DNA from: Flavobacterium sp.
Lineage (GTDB): Bacteria; Bacteroidota; Bacteroidia; Flavobacteriales; Flavobacteriaceae
Reading direction: 5' to 3'
Length of the DNA: 47,630 nucleotides
Assembly (NCBI GenBank): GCA_017983975.1
Contig: JAGOAL010000010.1
Location: 1-47,630, forward strand
The translations under genes and the position numbers were made by a program. Positions 42,048 through 47,630 of the stretch are shown piece after piece (position 1 is the first letter of the stretch; each line of letters starts with the position of its first letter). The notes under the pieces are model-generated. The model was not told the DNA's origin. It made no database searches and saw only the letters and a list, made by a program, of their open reading frames with translations.

Positions 42048-42077
42048 AAAAGCACCAACAATGTTGGTGCTTTTTTT
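42048..42077 (+). terminator. Terminator between the lamin-tail gene and fbp
   Basis: AAAAGCACCAAC and GTTGGTGCTTTT pair around AAT, with A and T runs on both sides; it should serve both convergent genes. Confidence 0.9.
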
Positions 42078-42102
42078 ATTTCTGAAAAGAGGATGAATGT
42101 CA

Positions 42103-43110
42103 TTATTTTACCATCGCCATAAACTCCTCAGCTTTTTCTACCATTTCTTTGTTGCCCGAATAAAACGGAACACGTTGGTGTAACTCTGTTGGTTGAATTT
42201 CCATAATTCTTTGAAAACCATCAGATGCTTTACCACCTGCCTGTTCTGCAATAAATGCCATCGGATTACATTCATATAACAAACGTAACTTCCCATTAGG
42301 TGTTTTTGAAGTGGTTGGATATAAATAAATACCTCCTTTAATCATGTTTCTATGAAAATCGGAAACCAAACTTCCTATATATCTTGAAGTATAAGGTCTG
42401 TCGCCTTCTTCTAACTGACAATATTTGATGTAATCTTTTACACCTTGAGGAAAATGCACATAATTGCCTTCATTAATAGAATAAATATTTCCTTTTTCAG
42501 GATATTTCATATTTGGGTGCGACAAATAAAATGTTCCAATGGCTGGATTTAAGGTAAAACCATTAACCCCATGACCTGTCGTATATACTAACATAGTCGA
42601 TGTGCCATAAATCACATAGCCTGCAGCCACTTGATTAATTCCGGGTTGCAAGAAATCTTCAATAGTAACAGGAGTTCCTACTGGCGTAATTCTTCTGAAA
42701 ACCGAAAAAATAGTTCCTACCGAAACATTCACATCAATATTAGAAGACCCGTCAAGCGGATCCATTAAAACTACATATTTATTATTGTGAGAATTATCAG
42801 AACCAGCAACAGTAATAAAATCATCATTTTCTTCAGAACCAATACCACAAACAATTTCACGATTAATTAAGGTTTGAATAAACACTTCATTCGCATAAAC
42901 ATCTAGTTTTTGTTGGTCTTCGCCTTGAATGTTTTGTTCGCCAGCAGCACCTACAATATCAACTAATCCGGCTTTATTTACCTTATAATTTACTACTTTA
43001 GCCGCTAACCGAATGGAATTAATAATGCGCGATAATTCTCCTGTTGAGTATTGAAACGAATTTTGATGTTCAATGATAAATTCGCCTAAGGTTCTGTTTC
43101 TTTCTTCCAT
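42103..43110 (-). CDS. fbp: Class 1 fructose-1,6-bisphosphatase
   Basis: The 335-residue enzyme hydrolyses fructose 1,6-bisphosphate to fructose 6-phosphate in gluconeogenesis. The metal-binding [23 protein letters not shown], the GSEENDDF acidic segment, [24 protein letters not shown], and [21 protein letters not shown] are all present. Full length. It is divergent from the GNAT gene. Confidence 0.97.
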   Translation of the reverse strand: MEERNRTLGEFIIEHQNSFQYSTGELSRIINSIRLAAKVVNYKVNKAGLVDIVGAAGEQNIQGEDQQKLDVYANEVFIQTLINREIVCGIGSEENDDFITVAGSDNSHNNKYVVLMDPLDGSSNIDVNVSVGTIFSVFRRITPVGTPVTIEDFLQPGINQVAAGYVIYGTSTMLVYTTGHGVNGFTLNPAIGTFYLSHPNMKYPEKGNIYSINEGNYVHFPQGVKDYIKYCQLEEGDRPYTSRYIGSLVSDFHRNMIKGGIYLYPTTSKTPNGKLRLLYECNPMAFIAEQAGGKASDGFQRIMEIQPTELHQRVPFYSGNKEMVEKAEEFMAMVK

Positions 43111-43175
43111 TACGAAAACGTTGTAGTTGTATTTTGGTGCAAATATCGTGAATTTTGTGAAATGAACATATTAAA

Positions 43176-43207
43176 TTGAAAAGATGTTTAAGTAAATTTT
43201 ACTTTTG
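43176..43207 (+). promoter_or_regulatory. Likely promoter of the GNAT-aspartate kinase pair
   Basis: TTG at 43176-43178 and TACTTTTG at 43200-43207 are 21 bp apart, matching the Bacteroidetes consensus; the ATG follows 15 bp later. Confidence 0.6.
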
Positions 43208-43221
43208 TAAAAAATTAAAAT

Positions 43222-43698
43222 ATGATAATCAGAAAAGCTACTCAAAAAGATATGCCTTTTGTATTAGAATTAATACAAGAATTAGCTACTTTTGAAAAAG
43301 AACCCGATGCTGTGGTAGTAACGGTAAATGATTTAATTTGCGATGGCTTTTCTGAACATCCGCTATTTCATTGTTATGTAGCCGAAAAAGAAAATACAAT
43401 TATCGGAATGGCATTATTTTATTACCGCTATTCCACATGGAAAGGAAGAACCATACATTTGGAAGATTTAATTGTTAAAGCTGATCAAAGAGGAACGGGT
43501 ACCGGATTTGCCTTATACAAAGAAATCATCAAACAGGGTAAAAAAGATAAGGTTCGTCGCATCGAATGGAACGTACTAGACTGGAATACTCCTGCAATTG
43601 ATTTCTACGAAAAATCGGGAGCCAAAGTTTTAGACGATTGGCGTGTGGTACAAATGGATGAAAACGGAATTAAAAATTTTATAAGTCTTAATACTTAA
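43222..43698 (+). CDS. GNAT N-acetyltransferase
   Basis: The 158-residue protein has the GNAT fold with the acetyl-CoA loop DLIVKADQRGTGTGFALYKEI and the later EWNVLDWNTPAIDFYEKSGAKVLDDW, close to diamine (spermidine/spermine-type) acetyltransferases. The substrate is not certain. It lies 26 bp before aspartate kinase. Its last residues (SLNT) and stop are encoded by an AGTATTAAG-family repeat. Confidence 0.9.
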   Translation: MIIRKATQKDMPFVLELIQELATFEKEPDAVVVTVNDLICDGFSEHPLFHCYVAEKENTIIGMALFYYRYSTWKGRTIHLEDLIVKADQRGTGTGFALYKEIIKQGKKDKVRRIEWNVLDWNTPAIDFYEKSGAKVLDDWRVVQMDENGIKNFISLNT

Positions 43699-43723
43699 TA
43701 CTAGAATCTTAATACTTTTAAGA
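43684..43723. repeat. AGTATTAAG-type repeat at the GNAT stop
   Basis: AGTCTTAATACTTAATACTA is followed by GAATCTTAATACTTTTAAG. It is the inverse copy of the repeat at 1769-1806 and supplies the last codons and stop of the GNAT gene. Confidence 0.6.
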
Positions 43724-44977
43724 ATGAAAATATTCAAATTTGGAGGTGCCTCCGTTAAAGATGCCGAAGGCGTAAAAAATGTATTACATGTTTTAAAAAC
43801 GGTAGGACATGAAGATGTTTTATTGGTGATCTCAGCCATGGGAAAAACCACAAACGCACTTGAAGTTGTTATTGCAAACTATTTTGAAAAATCGAAAGAA
43901 TTACACGCTTCGCTTCAAGAAGTAAGAAAATATCACAATCAAATTTTGTTAGATTTATTTGATGACGAAGATCATGACGTATTTTTTGATGTAAACGCGC
44001 ATTTTGATGATTTAGAATATTTCATTCGAAGTAATAAATCGCCCAATCATAGTTTTGTATATGACCAAGTCGTGAGCATTGGCGAATTAGTTTCAACTAC
44101 GATTGTGAGTCATTATTTTAACTATTGTGGATTAAAAAACAATTGGCTTGATGTGCGTCAGTTCATAAAAACCGATGCTAATTATAGAGACGGGCAAGTC
44201 GATTGGGAAACCACTCAAAAATTAATTTCAAAAGGCGTAAAGAAAAAATCATTGAACATCACACAAGGATTTTTAGGTTCGGATGAGAATAATTTCACCA
44301 CTACTTTAGGTCGTGAAGGTTCTGATTATACCGCAGCTATTTTTGCTTATTGCCTTGGTGCCGAAAGTGTTACTATTTGGAAAGACGTTCCTGGTGTTTT
44401 AAATGCCGATCCAAGATATTTTGAAAATGCAGTTTTATTGAACCAAATTTCGTACAGAGAAGCGATTGAGTTGGCGTTTTACGGTGCTTCAGTTATTCAC
44501 CCAAAAACATTGCAACCTTTACAAAAAAAGGAAATCCCTTTGTATGTAAAATCGTTTATCAATCCAACTTTAGCTGGAACAAGTGTTTCAAAAGGCGCCG
44601 ATTTAGATCCACAAACTTCATGCTTTATCTTAAAGAAAAACCAATTATTGTTGTCGTTATCATCTATTGATTTTGATTTCATTATGGAAAACAACATCAG
44701 TGAAATTTTTGGTTTATTTTCAAAATATAAAATCAAAGTGAATTTAATTCAAAACACGGCAATTAGTTTCTCGGTTTGTATCGAAGATAAATACAATAAT
44801 TTTGAAGAGTTGCGAAAAGTATTGGCTAAAAAATTCAAGGTTTCGTACAACGAAAATGTATCGCTTTACACCATTAGACATTTTGACGAAAACGCAGCAA
44901 AAGTAGTAGAAACGAATAAAACAATATTGCTACGCCAAATTTCAAGAGAGACGATGCAAGTGATTACGAAGGAGTAG
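43724..44977 (+). CDS. Aspartate kinase
   Basis: The 417-residue monofunctional kinase phosphorylates aspartate at the start of lysine, threonine and methionine synthesis. The N-terminal KFGGASVKDAEGV binds ATP phosphates, TLGREGSDYTAAIFA and WKDVPGVLNADPR are diagnostic, and the C-terminal third has the regulatory ACT-like pair (LLSLSSIDFDFIMENNISEI, then INLIQNTAISFSVCIED-type strand). It follows the GNAT gene, probably in one transcript; no other genes of the pathway are adjacent. Confidence 0.94.
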   Translation: MKIFKFGGASVKDAEGVKNVLHVLKTVGHEDVLLVISAMGKTTNALEVVIANYFEKSKELHASLQEVRKYHNQILLDLFDDEDHDVFFDVNAHFDDLEYFIRSNKSPNHSFVYDQVVSIGELVSTTIVSHYFNYCGLKNNWLDVRQFIKTDANYRDGQVDWETTQKLISKGVKKKSLNITQGFLGSDENNFTTTLGREGSDYTAAIFAYCLGAESVTIWKDVPGVLNADPRYFENAVLLNQISYREAIELAFYGASVIHPKTLQPLQKKEIPLYVKSFINPTLAGTSVSKGADLDPQTSCFILKKNQLLLSLSSIDFDFIMENNISEIFGLFSKYKIKVNLIQNTAISFSVCIEDKYNNFEELRKVLAKKFKVSYNENVSLYTIRHFDENAAKVVETNKTILLRQISRETMQVITKE

Positions 44978-44979
44978 TT

Positions 44980-45030
44980 TAATGTGTCAATTAGGCAATG
45001 TGTTAATTAGCAGATAAGCCAATTTATAGA
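44980..45030. repeat. ATGTGTCAAT-type repeat before the toxin-antitoxin pair
   Basis: AATGTGTCAATTAGGCAATG continues as TGTTAATTAGCAGATAAGCCAATTT. It is related to the repeat at 30481-30546. Confidence 0.5.
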
Positions 45031-45062
45031 ATATTTTTTCTACCTTTATAAAAAGTTTAGAC

Positions 45063-45275
45063 ATGAAAATCAAAGATTTAGACAAATATACTAATGCTGA
45101 AAAAATTGTTTTAGCGGAAGAACTTTGGGAAAGTGTTTCTAAAGAAAATTTAGAATTATCTGATGCCATTAAACTAGAATTAGACCGAAGAATTTCATTG
45201 GTTGAAGAAGATAAAACCGAATTTTACACATGGGAAGAGGTTAAAAATACGTTGAAAAAAAATAGAAATGCATAA
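45063..45275 (+). CDS. Antitoxin of the addiction-module family
   Basis: The 70-residue protein matches short addiction-module antitoxins paired with RelE/ParE toxins: YTNAEKIVLAEELWESVSKE, then AIKLELDRRISLVEEDKTEFYTWEEVKNTL. It is expected to bind and neutralise the toxin and to repress the operon. It overlaps the toxin gene by 8 nt, the usual coupled order. Confidence 0.92.
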   Translation: MKIKDLDKYTNAEKIVLAEELWESVSKENLELSDAIKLELDRRISLVEEDKTEFYTWEEVKNTLKKNRNA

Positions 45276-45564
45276 CCTTGTATTTTCAAAAGAAGCGCTT
45301 CTCGATATTGAACAAATCACAATTTGGTACGAAGAACAAAGAGAGGGTTTATCATATGATTTTGAACTTTGTTTAGAAGATAGTATGAGCCAAATATTTA
45401 GAAATCCTGAACTTTTTCAAGTTAGATATAAAAACGTAAAAGTCAGATTTATTAAACGATTTCCTTATGGAATTCATTATTTAATTAATTTGGATAAAAT
45501 CATAGTAATTGGAGTTTTTCACACTTCTCGTTCCCCAATTGATTGGTCTAAAAAATTACAATAA
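45268..45564 (+). CDS. RelE/ParE-family toxin
   Basis: The 98-residue protein has the RelE/ParE fold: VFSKEALLDIEQITIWYEEQREGLSYDFE, the FQVRYKNVKVRFIKRFPYGIHYLI strand pair with basic residues, and IIVIGVFHTSRSP. Members either cleave mRNA on ribosomes or poison gyrase; which applies here cannot be told. It is intact and directly coupled to its antitoxin. Confidence 0.92.
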   Translation: MHNLVFSKEALLDIEQITIWYEEQREGLSYDFELCLEDSMSQIFRNPELFQVRYKNVKVRFIKRFPYGIHYLINLDKIIVIGVFHTSRSPIDWSKKLQ

Positions 45565-45616
45565 TAAACTTTCCAACAATAAATACTACTTTTGAAGATT
45601 CGGAGTTATAGTATTT

Positions 45617-47630
45617 ATGCAAAAAATTGTTTTTTTAGCTGGTTTTCTATTGTGTTGTTTGGGCAGTTTTGCTCAAGAAACATTACAATCGTATCCTGCA
45701 AAAAAAATTGCGTTTTCAAAAGACACGATTTCGATAGAAAAATTCAGTTTAAACAATTCCTTTTTTGAAATTAAAGACAAAAGCGGAAAAGTTATTGATT
45801 CGAGTTTTTACCAAGTAAATTTCCAAAAAGGAACGTTGATTTTCACCAAAGAAATCAATACTTCTGATTCGTTAGTAGTTCGCTATTCAAAATTTCCAGA
45901 TTTTTTAACCAAAACCTATTCCATTTACGATGACGACAAAGTGGTTTCCAACGAAGCTGGTAAATTAGTTGTTTTCAGAAAAGAAAAAAATACCAAATTC
46001 AAACCTTTTGACGGATTGAATACTTCGGGAAGTATTACACGCGGTATTACCATTGGAAATAATCAAAACACTGTGGTGAATTCGAATTTAGACCTTCAAA
46101 TCACAGGAAAAATTTCAGACAAAGTGAGTTTGCGTGCTTCCATTCAAGACAGTAATATTCCGTTGCAAGAAGGTGGTTATTCGCAAAAATTAGATGAGTT
46201 TGACCAAATTTTCATCGAACTATTTTCCGACAAATGGAACATTCGTGCTGGTGATTTATTTCTAGAAAATAGAAAATCGGCTTTCCTTAATTTCAATAAA
46301 AAAGTACAAGGTTTATCGACTCATTTTACCTTTGGAACACCCGATAAAAAAACCGAAGTAGTGGCAGCAGGCGCTTTGGTGCGTGGTCAATATGCACGAA
46401 GTACTTTCACAGGGCAAGAAGGCAATCAAGGGCCTTATAAATTGCGCGGTAATAATAACGAATTGTACGTTTTAGTCATTTCGGGTTCGGAACGGGTTTA
46501 CGTCAACGGAATTTTAAAAACCCGTGGAGAAAACAACGATTACATCATTGATTACAATGCTGGAGAAATCATTTTTACCTCTTTATTTCCGATTACTTCC
46601 GAAATGCGAATCAACGTTGAATATCAATATACCGATAGAAATTTTACCCGATTTATAACCTACGGCGGCATTTCGCATGAGCGAGAAAATTGGCAAATTG
46701 GTGGATATGTCTATTCGGAAAGTGATGTAAAAAATCAGCCGTTGCAGCAAAATTTATCATCGGAACAAATTGCTATTTTGCAAAACGCTGGTGATGCTAT
46801 TTCTTTGATGAATGGTCCTTCAGCCTATTTAGATTCGTATTCTGAAAATAAAATTCTGTATAAAAAAGTGCTAATTGGCGCTGTTGAAGTATTTGAATAT
46901 TCAAATAATCCAAGTGATGAGTTGTACAATGTGCGTTTTTCATTGGTTGGAACTAATCAAGGAAATTACGCCTTGGTCAACAATCAAGCGGTAGGAAAAA
47001 TTTATGAATATAGAGCGCCAATTGGCGGCATTCCGCAAGGAAATTATGAGCCAACTATTCGTTTGATTGCGCCTACGAAAATTCAAATGGCAACCGTTTT
47101 AGGAAAATACAATCCGAGTGAAAAAACGCTGTTAGACTTTGAAATAGCGTTAAGCAATAGTGACCAAAATTTATATTCAAATTTAGACGATACTAACAAC
47201 AAAGGATTTGCTGGAAAATTCAATGGAAAACAACGTCTTTTTGATGGAAAAACCAAGATTGATGCGTTTGCAAATTATCAGTTGGTGCAAGAAAATTTCA
47301 AAACGATTGAACGTTTATACAACATTGAATTTAATCGTGATTGGAACATTACTTCGACTTTATTAGGCAATCAAAGTTTTTTGAGTTCGGGATTGGATTT
47401 TAATTTCAACAACAAAGGAAAAGCGCTTTATCAGTTTGAAAACTTAACTTTTGGTGAGGCCTTTTCGGGAAATAAACACACTTTATCAGGAAGATATGCC
47501 ACAAAAAATTGGATGATTTGGAGCAATTCGAGTGTAATGAAAAGCGATTCCGAACTTTCTAATGCGACTTTCGCTAGAAGTCAAAATCGCTCATCGTATA
47601 AATTAGGGAAAAATTGGGTTGGTGGTACGG
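45617..47630 (+). CDS. Large exported surface/outer-membrane protein, N-terminal part, cut by window edge
   Basis: An ATG at 45617 opens a frame of 671 codons that runs to the window end. It starts with a signal peptide (LLCCLGSFAQ). The body is beta-rich with alternating strands, for example ASIQDSNIPLQEGGYSQKLD, DLFLENRKSAFLNFNKK, GSERVYVNGILKTRGENNDY and INVEYQYTDRNFTRF. The last type (a lysed or modelled barrel entry with VNG and YxDYN) is seen in long Bacteroidetes outer-membrane proteins of unknown function. I do not recognise a named family. It is 53 bp after the toxin gene. Confidence 0.8.
   Translation, partial: MQKIVFLAGFLLCCLGSFAQETLQSYPAKKIAFSKDTISIEKFSLNNSFFEIKDKSGKVIDSSFYQVNFQKGTLIFTKEINTSDSLVVRYSKFPDFLTKTYSIYDDDKVVSNEAGKLVVFRKEKNTKFKPFDGLNTSGSITRGITIGNNQNTVVNSNLDLQITGKISDKVSLRASIQDSNIPLQEGGYSQKLDEFDQIFIELFSDKWNIRAGDLFLENRKSAFLNFNKKVQGLSTHFTFGTPDKKTEVVAAGALVRGQYARSTFTGQEGNQGPYKLRGNNNELYVLVISGSERVYVNGILKTRGENNDYIIDYNAGEIIFTSLFPITSEMRINVEYQYTDRNFTRFITYGGISHERENWQIGGYVYSESDVKNQPLQQNLSSEQIAILQNAGDAISLMNGPSAYLDSYSENKILYKKVLIGAVEVFEYSNNPSDELYNVRFSLVGTNQGNYALVNNQAVGKIYEYRAPIGGIPQGNYEPTIRLIAPTKIQMATVLGKYNPSEKTLLDFEIALSNSDQNLYSNLDDTNNKGFAGKFNGKQRLFDGKTKIDAFANYQLVQENFKTIERLYNIEFNRDWNITSTLLGNQSFLSSGLDFNFNNKGKALYQFENLTFGEAFSGNKHTLSGRYATKNWMIWSNSSVMKSDSELSNATFARSQNRSSYKLGKNWVGGT

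Overview
The window looks like chromosomal DNA of a Flavobacteriaceae bacterium, probably Flavobacterium or a close relative. The evidence is the AT-rich coding DNA, type IX secretion (T9SS) sorting domains, a DnaE with an N-terminal proofreading domain, Bacteroidetes promoters (TTG-N19-21-TAnnTTTG), and phylum-typical forms of Mrp, HemW and ribosomal protein S16. No rRNA, CRISPR array, transposase or integrase was seen. Almost all genes are intact. The first (phosphopantetheinyl transferase) and the last (large surface protein) run off the ends.

Layout: 1-1.8 kb, phosphopantetheinyl transferase divergent from ahcY. 1.8-4.8 kb, a self-contained regulatory operon: MORN-like lipoprotein, BlaI-type repressor, and a BlaR1-like M56 peptidase fused to a complete cell-wall amidase, all behind a promoter whose two core boxes lie inside two BlaI-type palindromes. 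4.8-9.6 kb, a minus-strand series: PH/SHOCT protein, MmcQ/YjbR, a four-helix (23S-IVS-type) ORF bracketed by inverted repeats, cyclase-family hydrolase, hemW, ruvC and a lipoprotein. 9.6-18.1 kb, DUF456, tRNA-Asp, DUF58, thioredoxin, AhpC/TSA protein, dnaE and a lipoprotein. 18.2-22.3 kb, rpsP-rimM-trmN6, a glutaryl-CoA-dehydrogenase-like enzyme and DUF3050.

22.4-28.8 kb is an accessory block: RCC1-repeat T9SS protein, phage-collar-like protein, short T9SS protein, lipoprotein, LytTR regulator and TPR histidine kinase. It is bracketed by a 41-bp direct repeat of the last codons and stop of the ferredoxin gene, so it looks inserted at that gene's 3' end. 28.8-33.5 kb returns to housekeeping functions: ferredoxin, its reductase, NifU, Mrp, an alkyltransferase-like protein, LysE and TrmB. 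33.7-42.0 kb holds PhoR/PhoB next to a TonB-dependent receptor, beta-helix lipoprotein, a nearly passenger-less T9SS protein and a lamin-tail T9SS protein, plausibly a phosphate-starvation uptake locus. 42.1-47.6 kb holds fbp, a GNAT enzyme, aspartate kinase, a RelE/ParE toxin-antitoxin pair and the start of a large surface protein.

A second theme is a set of short repeat families at gene ends and, in several cases, translated in frame inside conserved genes (phosphopantetheinyl transferase, HemW twice, RuvC tail, cyclase and GNAT stop regions).

The strongest candidates for something new are the M56-amidase sensor operon, the IVS-like four-helix element between protein genes, and the block inserted at the ferredoxin 3' end. 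All functional statements are inferred from motifs read by eye; no database search was possible.
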